Shown here: positions 43,443-53,108 of the stretch, in pieces
How positions within the stretch are numbered: the first letter of the stretch is position 1
Layout of the letters: every line of letters begins with the position of its first letter
Assembly: GCF_002135435.1 (NCBI RefSeq)
Contig: NZ_NEGK01000001.1
Span: forward strand, 529,827 to 593,826
Origin: Acinetobacter sp. ANC 3813
GTDB taxonomy: Bacteria; Pseudomonadota; Gammaproteobacteria; Pseudomonadales; Moraxellaceae
Length of the DNA: 64,000 bases
Reading direction: 5' to 3'
Translations under genes and position numbers: made by a program
The notes under the pieces: generated by a model
What the model saw: the letters and a program-made list of their open reading frames with translations, nothing else
What the model was told of the DNA's origin: nothing
Database searches by the model: none

Positions 43443-45323
43443 TTAAACCGTCAATTCCGCCAAGTTGCCTTTTTGCTCCAGCCAATCTTTGCGGTCACCT
43501 GAACGTTTTTTCGCAAGCAGCTTGTCCAGCAAGCCTGCCGTATGGTGCGCATCATCTAAATCCAGCTGCACCAAACGGCGCGTATCCGGATCAAGCGTCG
43601 TTTCACGCAATTGGCTGGCATTCATCTCACCCAGACCTTTAAATCGGGTAATTTGCGGATTCTTGGTTTTGCATTTCTTTAAAACACCCTCTAACTCTGC
43701 ATCATCAAGGGCATAATGCACATCTTTATTATCATCAATACGGTACAGCGGCGGCATTGCGACAAATAAATGACCTTCTTCAACCAAAGTCGGGAAATGT
43801 TTCACGAACAACGCGCATAATAAGGTTGCGATATGCAAGCCATCCGAGTCAGCATCAGCAAGAATGCAAATTTTGCCATAGCGCAGTTCAGACAAATCAT
43901 CTGAACCCGGATCGACTCCAATCGCAATCGCAATGTTGTGCACTTCTTGTGAAGCCAGCACCTCATCTGAAGATACTTCCCAAGTATTTAAAATCTTGCC
44001 GCGAATCGGCATGATGGCTTGGAAATTCTTATCCCTCGCCTGTTTGGCAGAGCCGCCCGCAGAATCGCCTTCCACAATGAACAGTTCAGATTCTTCTAAG
44101 ATATGACCCACACAGTCTGACAATTTACCCGGTAAGGTCGGGCCAGCCACAATCTTTTTACGTTCAACTTTTTTGGCGGCTTTTAAACGGCGTCCTGCTT
44201 TGGCAATCGCCATTTCTGCCAGCTGCATGGCAATGTCAGAATTTTGGTTCAGCCAAAGCGCGAAAGCATCTTTGGCAATATTCAGCACAACACCCGATGC
44301 TTCACGGCTTGAAAGACGCTCTTTGGTTTGACCTGAAAATTGCGGCTCTTGAAATTTGAGCGACAAGATAAAGTTCACGCCATCCCATACATCTTCAGCT
44401 GACAGCTTCATATTGCGCGGCAGTAAATTCCGCAGTTCACAAAACTCACGCATGGCGTCTGCGACACCTGAACGCAAGCCGTTGACATGCGTACCGCCCT
44501 GAGCGGTCGGAATTAAATTGACATAGCTTTCTTGAATGGATTCGCCGCCTTCCACATTCCAGCAGATGGCAAATTCTGCGCTGGCGCGGTCTGCATCGCC
44601 TGACGATACAAAAGCCGGCATCGGCAGAATCTCACGGTCCTGCAGTTCATCCATTAAATAATCGACTAAGCCATTTTCAAATTGCCATTCGATTTTTTCA
44701 TCGTTAATGTGATCGATATAATTGATTTGCAGGCCTGCCGCTAAAACAGCTTTGGCTTTTAAATTATGCTTTAAGGCTTTTAAAGCAAATTTCGGTGAAT
44801 CAAAATATTTAGTTTCCGGCCAAAAATGTACCGATGTCCCCGTGGCGCGTTTAGCGCATTTGCCTTCCAGCACCTCTAAAGGCGCAACTGGCTCGCCATG
44901 CTCAAAGGCCATTTTGTACAGGTTGCCCTGACGCTGCACTTCCACTTCCACACGGGTCGACAGCGCATTGACCACTGAAATGCCCACCCCATGCAAACCG
45001 CCCGAAAATTGATAGTTATCAGTGCTGAATTTACCGCCCGCATGCAGTTTGGTCAGAATAATTTCAATCCCGCTTTGACCATATTCCGGGTGAATATCGA
45101 CTGGCATGCCGCGGCCATTATCTTCTACAGATAAGGAGCCATCTTTATAAACCGTCACGGTAATTTTATTGGCATGCCCTGCAAGCGCTTCATCGACAGC
45201 ATTATCAATCACTTCCTGCGCCAAATGGTTGGGCCGAGTCGTGTCGGTATACATGCCCGGCCGTCTGCGGACCGGATCTAAACCAGATAAAACTTCAAGT
45301 GATTGAGCCGTATATTGCGTCAC
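43443..45323 (-). CDS. parE: DNA topoisomerase IV subunit B
   Basis: ParE is the ATPase subunit that with ParC decatenates chromosomes. The 626 residues contain the GHKL ATP site (EVIDNAVDEALAGHANKI, 38-55, and VEDNGRGMPVDIHP, about 71-84), the GGLHGVGISVVNAL lid, the QTK loop (GQTKERLSS), and the TOPRIM motifs EGDSAGGSAKQARD, PIRGKILN and DADSDGLHI. These are quinolone-relevant positions, but resistance changes cannot be judged without a reference alignment. A yqiA-like gene precedes it, as in E. coli. Confidence 0.97.
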   Translation of the reverse strand: MTQYTAQSLEVLSGLDPVRRRPGMYTDTTRPNHLAQEVIDNAVDEALAGHANKITVTVYKDGSLSVEDNGRGMPVDIHPEYGQSGIEIILTKLHAGGKFSTDNYQFSGGLHGVGISVVNALSTRVEVEVQRQGNLYKMAFEHGEPVAPLEVLEGKCAKRATGTSVHFWPETKYFDSPKFALKALKHNLKAKAVLAAGLQINYIDHINDEKIEWQFENGLVDYLMDELQDREILPMPAFVSSGDADRASAEFAICWNVEGGESIQESYVNLIPTAQGGTHVNGLRSGVADAMREFCELRNLLPRNMKLSAEDVWDGVNFILSLKFQEPQFSGQTKERLSSREASGVVLNIAKDAFALWLNQNSDIAMQLAEMAIAKAGRRLKAAKKVERKKIVAGPTLPGKLSDCVGHILEESELFIVEGDSAGGSAKQARDKNFQAIMPIRGKILNTWEVSSDEVLASQEVHNIAIAIGVDPGSDDLSELRYGKICILADADSDGLHIATLLCALFVKHFPTLVEEGHLFVAMPPLYRIDDNKDVHYALDDAELEGVLKKCKTKNPQITRFKGLGEMNASQLRETTLDPDTRRLVQLDLDDAHHTAGLLDKLLAKKRSGDRKDWLEQKGNLAELTV

Positions 45324-45572
45324 GTTGCAAAATTCCCTGCAGGTTTGGTTAAAATATTCATCTCTAGCGCTACAGTATATTCTTTTTAGCGAAAAAGCAT
45401 ATCAATCGCTTTTTCAGCGCTATTTCTTTCGCCACTTAGCGCCTTTTGTACGTCAAACTATGACGCCAGCACAGATAAACTGATCCACTTTTGCTCTTTT
45501 TACGGGATTTCAGTATTTTTGAACAGCCCAGCATCCAATTTTTTTGTTTCTATTATGCGCCATATGCATCCA

Positions 45573-46199
45573 TCAAACGATTCCGCGCGCAGTTCCTGCC
45601 TGCTGCGCCATTAAAAACTGCACAATCATCGGCATCTTCTCGGCAAAATCATCCATACCGTGATTGCCATTTGTCTCACAAATCAGCAGTGCCTGCGTTG
45701 CTGGCTGGCTGAAAAAGGCTTCAGCCTCATGGTAATCCAGCACTTCATCACCTTGCTGCAGCAGGACCAATATGGGTGCATCGGCGCTGTAGTTTTGAAT
45801 TGCGGTCTGCTCTAAAGCATCTAATTGCGGATGATCCAGCGACCATGTTTCAGTGACGGCAAAAGGAAGCTGTTCGTCTGAAAATAATTGCCTGAACAGG
45901 GTCCAAGGCTGCATGGCGGGATTAATTAATACCGCTGCAATTTGATGTTTAGCCGCCAGCTGCAAAGCATAAAAACCGCCCAAACTGCTGCCAACCAGCG
46001 CTGTATTAGCTGTTCCCAAGTGTTCAATCAATGCTGAAACCTGCTGCAAAGCCTGCTCTGGCGGAACATTCAAATCTGGCAAATGCATCTGAATTGGCGG
46101 CATTTGCCCAGTTTGCAATCCTTCACAGTAATGCTTGAGCAGCTGCCCTTTAATAGACTGCACACTGCTTTTAAAGCCATGCAGATAGATCAGATTCAT
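45573..46199 (-). CDS. YqiA/YcfP-family alpha/beta-fold hydrolase
   Basis: The 208 residues begin NLIYLHGFKSSVQSIKGQLL, the oxyanion start of this family. The nucleophile elbow is LVGSSLGGFYALQLA (about 83-97), the acid lies in ILVLLQQGDEVLDY and a histidine in NGNHGMDDF. E. coli YqiA is an esterase active on short acyl chains and lies next to parE. The same neighbourhood here supports the call, although a 249-base gap separates it from parE. Confidence 0.87.
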   Translation of the reverse strand: MNLIYLHGFKSSVQSIKGQLLKHYCEGLQTGQMPPIQMHLPDLNVPPEQALQQVSALIEHLGTANTALVGSSLGGFYALQLAAKHQIAAVLINPAMQPWTLFRQLFSDEQLPFAVTETWSLDHPQLDALEQTAIQNYSADAPILVLLQQGDEVLDYHEAEAFFSQPATQALLICETNGNHGMDDFAEKMPMIVQFLMAQQAGTARGIV

Positions 46200-46446
46200 A
46201 TCACCCCTTGCTCACTTGCAAAATGAGACTTTTACTCGTTAAGAAATATGATAGTGTGATTTGGTTCACATTTTTATAAAAATCGTTAATCTCGAAAATT
46301 GTCAGACAAAATAAACAGGATAAATCTGCAAATCTATGTATTTTAAAATGAATTCGAGATGATTCATAAAATAGATACAAGAAAAACCTTCCCTGTCTGG
46401 ACGCAGTCCAGTGTATAGGGAATGAGTAAAAATAGGACACTCAACA

Positions 46447-47778
46447 ATGCCTAGTTTAACGCCTCTGCATGAAACTTATTGTAAATGGGACCGCACGCCG
46501 CCCAGTCAGGCTGATGTCCTCGAGGGCTTGGCGCAGCTGGTCACTATGCGCTTCAGTGATGTTGTGCACGATCTGATTCGGAATATTCAACGTGAATTGC
46601 TGATCAGTGTTTTTGGCATGAGCGAGCAAAGATCAAGAAAATTCCAAAAAATTCCATACGTCGAAAAAATCTATCAATTCAGCTACGAAACTTTTTTCAA
46701 TTACGGCAACTATCTGCTGGCGCCGATCCTGCGCAGCATTATTGAAAAGTTTCCGCGGCTGCATGACAAACCGCTCACGCCAACACTGCATTTTCTGGTC
46801 GGGGCGCTGAACGGCGTCTTGGGCGATTATTTGCTGAAATACCACAATCCCATGGCCTTGCCTATGGTGGTGTATGATCATTACGGCGCAGTGCAGAAAG
46901 GCGAATTGACTGGACGCATTACCCTGCTGGTGCATGGCCTGTGTATGAATCATCTGGACTGGTCAACCCGCAAATACGGCGGCATCGGTGAAAAACTGCT
47001 GGCGCAGCGTGACCACAACACCATGCTGTACCTCAACTACAATACGGGACGCCGCATTTCCGCCAATGGACGCAGCCTGTCCAACACCTTGGAAGATCTG
47101 GTGCGCCGCAATCCGGGCATTACCAGTATTGACCTGATTGGCCACAGCATGGGCGGCTTAGTGTCCCGCAGCGCTTTATTTTACGGCAAGCAAAATATGT
47201 ATGACTGGATTCATCGGGTGGAAAATCTGGTTTGCCTCGGTTCACCGCATCACGGCGCGGTGCTGGAGCGTCTAGGCTTTGCGCTGCAGAAGTATTTGGG
47301 CCGCATTCCCATGGGCAAAATTGTCGGCCATATCGCCAATATCCGCAGCAACGGCATTTTGGACTTGCGCTACGGCAGTGTGCGTGATGATGACTGGGAG
47401 CATAATGAAATACGGATTGGGCTGATGGACGACAACCGCAAGCCGGCGCCCATTCCTTCTCATATCGATACTTATCTGGTGGCTGGCACCATTGAGTTTG
47501 AACACCGCAAGAACCGCACACTGCAAGTGATTGGCGACTATCTGGTCAGTGTCAAAAGCGCCTTGGGCGAGCATCCAAATCCGCGCTACCAGCTGAAAGT
47601 GCCGGATGCGCATAAGGCTATTTTTTATGGACTAAATCATTTTGAGATTCAGCATCATCCGCAAGTGGCAGAGCAGATTGCGCATTGGTTTTACCCCAAT
47701 GCTGAAGATGCCAAATGCACTGAAATTCATGAGTTTATGATGGATTTAAAACGCTTTGAAGGCATTGCCCTGACTTAA
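46447..47778 (+). CDS. Alpha/beta hydrolase of the PGAP1/lipase-like type
   Basis: The 443 residues have no signal peptide. A long helical N-terminal region (about 1-155) precedes the hydrolase core, which opens TLLVHGLCMNHLDWS (about 160) and carries the nucleophile elbow DLIGHSMGGLVSRSALFYG (near 230) and LGSPHHGAVLERLG, typical of lipases and PGAP1-like esterases. A histidine near the end (GLNHFEIQHHP) could complete the triad. The substrate is unknown; membrane lipids are plausible. It is monocistronic with a bidirectional terminator shared with dsbB. Confidence 0.82.
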   Translation: MPSLTPLHETYCKWDRTPPSQADVLEGLAQLVTMRFSDVVHDLIRNIQRELLISVFGMSEQRSRKFQKIPYVEKIYQFSYETFFNYGNYLLAPILRSIIEKFPRLHDKPLTPTLHFLVGALNGVLGDYLLKYHNPMALPMVVYDHYGAVQKGELTGRITLLVHGLCMNHLDWSTRKYGGIGEKLLAQRDHNTMLYLNYNTGRRISANGRSLSNTLEDLVRRNPGITSIDLIGHSMGGLVSRSALFYGKQNMYDWIHRVENLVCLGSPHHGAVLERLGFALQKYLGRIPMGKIVGHIANIRSNGILDLRYGSVRDDDWEHNEIRIGLMDDNRKPAPIPSHIDTYLVAGTIEFEHRKNRTLQVIGDYLVSVKSALGEHPNPRYQLKVPDAHKAIFYGLNHFEIQHHPQVAEQIAHWFYPNAEDAKCTEIHEFMMDLKRFEGIALT

Positions 47779-47779
47779 T

Positions 47780-47805
47780 GAAAAGCCCTCTTCTGAGGGC
47801 TTTTA
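47780..47805. terminator. Bidirectional terminator between the lipase-like gene and dsbB
   Basis: AAAAGCCCTC / GAGGGCTTTT stem with a TTCT loop, two bases after the plus-strand stop. Confidence 0.9.
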
Positions 47806-47828
47806 TTTACATGCTGGAAACTGAAAAA

Positions 47829-48356
47829 TCAGTATTTATCTCTTAAGCGCTTCACTGGCGCAGTCTGATACTTGCGCAGCAGCTGCCAAAGGCTGATCAG
47901 AAGCAAAACACTGAAAAATGCCAACGACCATACAGGCAGTGACTGGCCGAATAAAGTCCAATCCACTTTGGCGCATTCACCCGAGCCTGTCAGCACTTGC
48001 TGAAACACCGATTTAAGCGGCAGCGTATCCAGCCAATAATCCAAACCAGGGCCGCAGCTCGGCACTTGGTCAGGCGGCAGGCTTTGCAGCCAGACATGGC
48101 GCGCGGCCACTCCGGCTGACCATAAAATGGACAAGCTGCCTAAAAGCGCATACACACGCTTCATGCCATTTGAGACAGGATTGTGCAAAAAGGCAATCAA
48201 TGAAATCAGGCCGAGCCCGATTAAGCCAATACGCTGAAAAACACATAATGGGCAAGGTTCAAGCCCTTGGCCATGCTCTAAATACAGGGCAAAGGCCATG
48301 CCAATTACACTGGCTAAAAACAGCAAACCACTCACGAAGCGGTAACTCCACTGCAT
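47829..48356 (-). CDS. dsbB: Disulfide bond formation protein DsbB
   Basis: This inner-membrane quinone reductase reoxidises DsbA. The 175 residues have four hydrophobic segments. The first redox pair is in EPCPLCVFQRIGLIG (CPLC, about 34-37) and the second in the periplasmic loop SCGPGLDYW…GSGEC, as in DsbB. It lies 21 bases behind gshA on the same strand, so a glutathione-synthesis gene and an oxidative-folding gene probably share a transcript. Confidence 0.95.
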   Translation of the reverse strand: MQWSYRFVSGLLFLASVIGMAFALYLEHGQGLEPCPLCVFQRIGLIGLGLISLIAFLHNPVSNGMKRVYALLGSLSILWSAGVAARHVWLQSLPPDQVPSCGPGLDYWLDTLPLKSVFQQVLTGSGECAKVDWTLFGQSLPVWSLAFFSVLLLISLWQLLRKYQTAPVKRLRDKY

Positions 48357-48377
48357 GGCGTATCCTCTTAATTTTAT

Positions 48378-49955
48378 TTATCTGAATTGGGTTAAGTACT
48401 GGTCAAAACTGACAGAAGCATCCTGTTCAAGCGCCTGCAGGCGCGCTACAGATTCTTCCGCAGCCGCAGCAAAATACGCCTGTGTTTCAGCACTGAGCTG
48501 ATGCTGCTCATAGGCTTCAGCATGCTGCTGCGCCATATAGCTGCCAAAACTCCATGTGCCGCCCTGCGCCAGCGTATCTTCAATCATTTTAGCAGACAGG
48601 GTTTCATCAACTTCGTCTACACGCAACTGCATCACTGCCAGCGCATCGCGGTACAAATGTGTCTGATATGCACCGTCCAGTAAAGCAGCCAATGGCTGCA
48701 TTTCTGTTAAGTAGCGGCTGCACCAGTCTTCAATTGGGTAACTTTCGCCATGTTCAGCAATACTAGCATTTGGCGCACGGCCGCGGTTGACGACCTCGGC
48801 CTGATTCTGTTCAACAATTTCTTGTTCATCATCCAGCAAATCTGGACTGTCTTTGAGTAAGCAGTACAGCGCCAGCACTTCGAGGAAGCCTGCGGTATTT
48901 TCATCAATGCCAATCGGGTCATACGGGTTTACATCTACCGCGCGCAGCTCTACATAGCCTACACCGCGCTTCTGCAGCGCTTCTGACGGGGTTTCGCCAT
49001 CCTGCGGCACCTGTTTTGGGCGCACAAGACTGTAGTACTCGTTTTCAATCTGCAACACATGGTCATTGATTTGAATCGGCTCGCCTTGGGCATCATTCAA
49101 GCCCAAACGGCTAAAAGGTGCATAAGGCGTTTTCACCGCTTTTTGCAGGCCATCTAAGTAGCCGCTGAGGTTGTTATAATGAATGCCCAGCTGCTTTTGC
49201 GCAGAGTTTTGATAGCCAAAACGGCCCATGCGCAGCGCAGTGGCATATGGCAAATACAGCGTACCCTTTAAAAGCGGCAGCAGATGATGCTCACGGCCAG
49301 TCATGAAGCATTTGCATACCGATGGGCTGGCGCCCACCACGAACATCACCAGCGGTGTCAAGCGGATAAAGTTGCGGATCAGGCCAAAATAGCGGTGGCT
49401 GCGGTAATCCTGCAGGCTCAGCGCTTTCAGCTGTTCATCCGTTTCATCGGCTTGCAGCGCTGCAAAAAAATGATCCGGAAAAGATAAATTGTAATGCACG
49501 CCTGAAATGGTCTGCATGCGGCGCCCGTAGCGCACCCCCAAGCCATGGCGGTACAGCGTTTTAAAACGGCCGATATTGGAAGTGCCATACTGCGCCAAAC
49601 GGATGTTTTCTTCCTGATCATCCAGCATGCAGGGCATAGACAGCGGCCACAGTTTTTCATCGTGCTCGAGATGCTTATGCACCACGCTGTGAATATCTTT
49701 TAGATAGTTCAGCGCCTGGCCGATGGTTTCCTTCGGCGGAGTAATAAACTCCATCAGCGCTTCTGAATAATCAGTCGTGATATGCGGATGCGTCAGCGCT
49801 GAACCCAGCGCTTGAGGATGGTCAGCCTGAGACAGAAAGCCGCTGCTTTGCATGCGCAAGCTTTCGCGCTCTATGCCGCGCAGCATGCCGCTTATATGCG
49901 TAGAATCCACCCAAGCCGGTAAAATGTCTTGAGAGGTCGATTCGGGCTGACTCAT
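48378..49955 (-). CDS. gshA: Glutamate--cysteine ligase
   Basis: GshA makes gamma-glutamylcysteine, the limiting step of glutathione synthesis. The 525 residues are of the gammaproteobacterial GshA type: GIERESLRM near 27, the ITTDYSEALMEFITPP segment (about 59-74), the DEKLWPLSMPCML loop, SGVHYNLSFPDHFF, and the metal/substrate segment YVELRAVDVNPYDPIG. All landmarks are intact. It precedes dsbB, and its partner gshB is 24 kb away in the window. Confidence 0.96.
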   Translation of the reverse strand: MSQPESTSQDILPAWVDSTHISGMLRGIERESLRMQSSGFLSQADHPQALGSALTHPHITTDYSEALMEFITPPKETIGQALNYLKDIHSVVHKHLEHDEKLWPLSMPCMLDDQEENIRLAQYGTSNIGRFKTLYRHGLGVRYGRRMQTISGVHYNLSFPDHFFAALQADETDEQLKALSLQDYRSHRYFGLIRNFIRLTPLVMFVVGASPSVCKCFMTGREHHLLPLLKGTLYLPYATALRMGRFGYQNSAQKQLGIHYNNLSGYLDGLQKAVKTPYAPFSRLGLNDAQGEPIQINDHVLQIENEYYSLVRPKQVPQDGETPSEALQKRGVGYVELRAVDVNPYDPIGIDENTAGFLEVLALYCLLKDSPDLLDDEQEIVEQNQAEVVNRGRAPNASIAEHGESYPIEDWCSRYLTEMQPLAALLDGAYQTHLYRDALAVMQLRVDEVDETLSAKMIEDTLAQGGTWSFGSYMAQQHAEAYEQHQLSAETQAYFAAAAEESVARLQALEQDASVSFDQYLTQFR

Positions 49956-50163
49956 TGCAATCTCGCTTAAAAGGAAGAACTACTAAAATAAAATCATTTG
50001 TTTACGCAGTATAACGTGATTTATCCGCTGCATATGATCCCTTGCTGTTTTTTCAGGCGATCTGAGATTTTATTTTTGCAATTTTTTATCACAAAGTTCC
50101 CCTATATGACATTCTAAATTTGTGATCTTATTGATCAATAAATGCTAAGCACTTCTAAAACTC

Positions 50164-50703
50164 ATGAATTATCAAGAAATTTTGAACTTTTGGTTTGCAC
50201 CTGAAACCCAGCCGCACTGGTTTGCGCAAAGCACTGATTTTGACCAAGCCCTTGAAAAAAGGTTTAAAACTGTACTGCACAGTGCGGCTCAATCTGAACT
50301 GTGGCATTGGCGCAGCAGCATTGAAGGCCGTTTGGCTGAAATTATTGTGCTGGATCAATTTTCGCGCAATATCTTCCGCGATACCCCTTTTGCTTTCGCG
50401 CAAGACCCCTTGGCGTTGGCTTTGGCGCAGGAAGCCGTGAATCAAGGACTTGATCAGCAGCTGACGCCGGAACAGCGTGCATTTTTATACTTGCCGTTCA
50501 TGCATAGCGAGTCTCCGCAGATCCATCAATATGCGTTAAAATTGTTTGAAGATTTGGGCAATCCCCTTAATTTAGATTTTGAAAAAAAGCATAAAGTCAT
50601 TATTGACCGTTTTGGACGCTATCCGCACCGCAATGCCATTTTAGGCCGCGCGTCCACCGCAGAAGAACTTGAATTTTTAACTCAGCCCAATTCCAGTTTT
50701 TAA
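50164..50703 (+). CDS. DUF924 family protein
   Basis: The 179-residue helical, TPR-like protein opens ILNFWFAPETQPHWF. The family marks are WHWRSSIEGRLAEIIVLDQFSRNIFRDTPFAFAQDPLALALA (about 45-86), YLPFMHSESPQIHQ, and a C-terminal DRFGRYPHRNAILGR. It has no signal peptide. Function unknown; the conserved Asp-Gln-Phe and His residues suggest a ligand pocket. It has its own promoter region after gshA, which is divergent. Confidence 0.9.
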   Translation: MNYQEILNFWFAPETQPHWFAQSTDFDQALEKRFKTVLHSAAQSELWHWRSSIEGRLAEIIVLDQFSRNIFRDTPFAFAQDPLALALAQEAVNQGLDQQLTPEQRAFLYLPFMHSESPQIHQYALKLFEDLGNPLNLDFEKKHKVIIDRFGRYPHRNAILGRASTAEELEFLTQPNSSF

Positions 50704-50758
50704 CTTTGGGAAATGGGTTTTCTCTCCCCTTCAACCGCCATATTTTAGGAGGTTAAGT

Positions 50759-51319
50759 ATGAAACAGTTATTATTAGGCGCAGCCCTAGGCCTCAGCTTG
50801 GCGCTGGCTGGTTGCGCAACAACGCCGTCAAAACCGCTGACTTTTGATCAGCTGGGAAAGTTTGAAAACATCCCGCTGAATGCGCAGACTTTCCGAATCA
50901 GCTTTAGAGCCAGCCCCAATATGAGCTTTGGCACGGCAGAAGAAATCACATTAGTCAAAGCTGCGCAGGCAACGGTTCAAAACGGTTTCCAGTTTTTTAA
51001 AGTGCTGGATGATCCCAGCAACCGTACCCAGCAGCCGCCTCGACAGGCTGTAGTCTATCCAGCGCCATCGCCTTATCCATACGGTTATGGCCGCCGCTAT
51101 CCAGGCTTCTGGCCAGATCCATTTTATGATATGCCGCGTGTCGTCACTTTAGACCCGACGCAAGTGGCCTATACCATTGAATGCTTTAAAAATGAAAAAA
51201 CTGCGCCGAAGGATGCATTTGATGCGCGTCTGATTTTACAGTCTTTAGGCGCTAAATACGGCCTTAGCCGCACAGGTGAAATTTTGCCTGCCCCTGCTGC
51301 ACCCGCTCCCTCAAAATAG
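50759..51319 (+). CDS. CC0125/CC1285-family lipoprotein
   Basis: The 186-residue lipoprotein follows a textbook AGGAGG site. The signal peptide ends in the lipobox LALAGC, with Cys19 as the lipidated residue and no Asp at +2, so outer-membrane sorting is expected. The mature part has the FRISFRASPNMSFGTAEEI strand and a Tyr/Pro/Gly-rich loop around 95-115 (PSPYPYGYGRRYPGFWPDPF). A short Ala/Pro tail ends the protein. Family function is unknown. The DUF445 gene follows after 16 bases, probably in the same transcript. Confidence 0.8.
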   Translation: MKQLLLGAALGLSLALAGCATTPSKPLTFDQLGKFENIPLNAQTFRISFRASPNMSFGTAEEITLVKAAQATVQNGFQFFKVLDDPSNRTQQPPRQAVVYPAPSPYPYGYGRRYPGFWPDPFYDMPRVVTLDPTQVAYTIECFKNEKTAPKDAFDARLILQSLGAKYGLSRTGEILPAPAAPAPSK

Positions 51320-51335
51320 GAACACATAACGCGCC

Positions 51336-52649
51336 ATGCCTATGGATCAAGACCAGACAGCCGTATCTCCAAATCTGCAGCGCAGCAAGCGCTTTGCCGC
51401 CATCGCCTTAGTCATGGCGGTGCTGGCATGGCTCGCCTTAATGGTGGCCGCTAAACTGCTGCCGGACTATGTCTGGCTGATTCATATTCTCATGCTCTCT
51501 GCTGAAGCGGGCGTGGTCGGCGGATTGGCCGACTGGTATGCCATTACTGTCCTGTTCCGCAACCCTTTCGGCAAAATGCCGATTCCGAAATTTCTGCGCG
51601 ACCACACCGAAATTATTCCGCGCAATAAGGCCCGCATAGCAGAATCCATGGGCCGTTTTGTACAGGAAAATTTTCTGTCGCCGCAGGTGGTGGAACGCAG
51701 CCTGCAAAATACCGATTTATCGCTGGCGGTAGGCAAATGGCTGGCCAATCCGCACAACAACAAGCAAGTCACGGAAGTTATTCAGCAAACTGTGCCCAAA
51801 ATCTTTGATTTTGTCGGCCAAGAGCAAATAGGGCGGTTTATACAAAGCAACAGCGTGCAGTGGGTGAAGAACACTCAAGTCAATCATTTGGCCAGTGAAA
51901 TGCTGCGCGCGGTGCTGGAAAATGATTTCCATCAGGATGTATTGCAGCGCGGACTGGATTTGGCGCACGACTGGATGATTCATCATCCTGAGCAGTCCCG
52001 TGATTTAACCCGCCAGCTATTTAAAGAACTAGGCGTTTGGAAGCTGGCCAAAGGCGCCAGCTGGATCGGCATTGATGTGCAGCAGCGCACCATCGACTCA
52101 TTGATTGAACGGGTTGAATCGATGCTGGCCGACCCAGAGCACCCATGGCGCCAAAAAATTGAAGAAGCCGGCCAAAACCTGATGCAGGAGCTGGCGAACA
52201 ATCACAGCGCAGCCAGCATGCGCCTGAATCAAACCAAAGATGCCCTGCTCGACAGCCCGCATGTCCTGAATTTCATCAGCGGCGCCGTGGTCATCTTATG
52301 TGATGCCATCAAGTCGGATTTGCAAAAACCGGATTCTGGCGTGGCGCACAATTTGCGCGTTGCCATTCAGCAAGTCGGAGAAAATATTGTTTCCAATGTC
52401 GCTGTGCGCCAGCTGTTAAATGAAAAGCTCAGTGATATTGCGATTAATCTGTCTGACCAATACAGTGAAAAAGTCATCCGCTTTATCAGCGAGCGCATTC
52501 ATGAGTGGGATTCCAGCGAAATGATTGACAAGATTGAAAATGAAGTCGGCGGCGACCTGCATATGATCCGCGTCAACGGCGTAGTGGTTGGCGCATTTAT
52601 CGGCTTAGTGCTGGGCATCATCCGCGCTGTGGTTGAATATGCGCTGTAA
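51336..52649 (+). CDS. DUF445 membrane protein
   Basis: The 437 residues have one hydrophobic hairpin near the N-terminus (about 22-65, ending in the motif EAGVVGGLADWYAITVLFRNPFG, the DUF445 signature). A long helical soluble domain follows, with a final transmembrane segment (VVVGAFIGLVLGIIRAVVEYAL). Location is the inner membrane. The family has no assigned function. It is transcribed behind the lipoprotein gene. Confidence 0.88.
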   Translation: MPMDQDQTAVSPNLQRSKRFAAIALVMAVLAWLALMVAAKLLPDYVWLIHILMLSAEAGVVGGLADWYAITVLFRNPFGKMPIPKFLRDHTEIIPRNKARIAESMGRFVQENFLSPQVVERSLQNTDLSLAVGKWLANPHNNKQVTEVIQQTVPKIFDFVGQEQIGRFIQSNSVQWVKNTQVNHLASEMLRAVLENDFHQDVLQRGLDLAHDWMIHHPEQSRDLTRQLFKELGVWKLAKGASWIGIDVQQRTIDSLIERVESMLADPEHPWRQKIEEAGQNLMQELANNHSAASMRLNQTKDALLDSPHVLNFISGAVVILCDAIKSDLQKPDSGVAHNLRVAIQQVGENIVSNVAVRQLLNEKLSDIAINLSDQYSEKVIRFISERIHEWDSSEMIDKIENEVGGDLHMIRVNGVVVGAFIGLVLGIIRAVVEYAL

Positions 52650-53108
52650 CGGACAGCCGATCTGACAGATATTAGCCTTGGGCTGTTGCATTGCAGTCCA
52701 CTCAATTGATTCCATGAACAGTTTTATCTGGATCATTCACTTAAATTTATTCTTCAGCTGAAAAGCCGCTAAGCTGGCGGCCCAAAAGCAGCGCCAAAAA
52801 ATTGATACAGCCTGCCGAGCTCTAAATACCAAAATTAAAACTTAAACATCACAATCAAACTTTTTTATGCCGACCCTATTTTCTGCTGCAGCACAGCTGA
52901 ATAGGCCTGTCAGCTGCCGTGAAACCCCATAAAATCGGCCAGATATTTCAGCTAATTTTGCGTCTATTCAGCCTTGGTATTTTATTCAGCATGAAGAATC
53001 CTATATTTTTCATCGAATATTATTTATTCGCAGCAAATGCCTTCACCTAAAGAGTCTGAAATTTGCTATATTTACCGTTTTTCTGCGACATTTATTTTTC
53101 GACTGATT
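52650..53108. other. Gene-free stretch before argS
   Basis: About 460 bases with only one weak GC stem (GCCGC / GCGGC near 52765-52785) that lacks a T-run. It holds the argS promoter; no other signal is recognised. Confidence 0.45.

Noticed and set aside
47120..47521. Cysteine-rich minus-strand frame inside the lipase-like gene
   Set aside because: It is the shadow of a strongly supported hydrolase gene on the other strand. The cysteines arise from reading its glycine and alanine codons in reverse.
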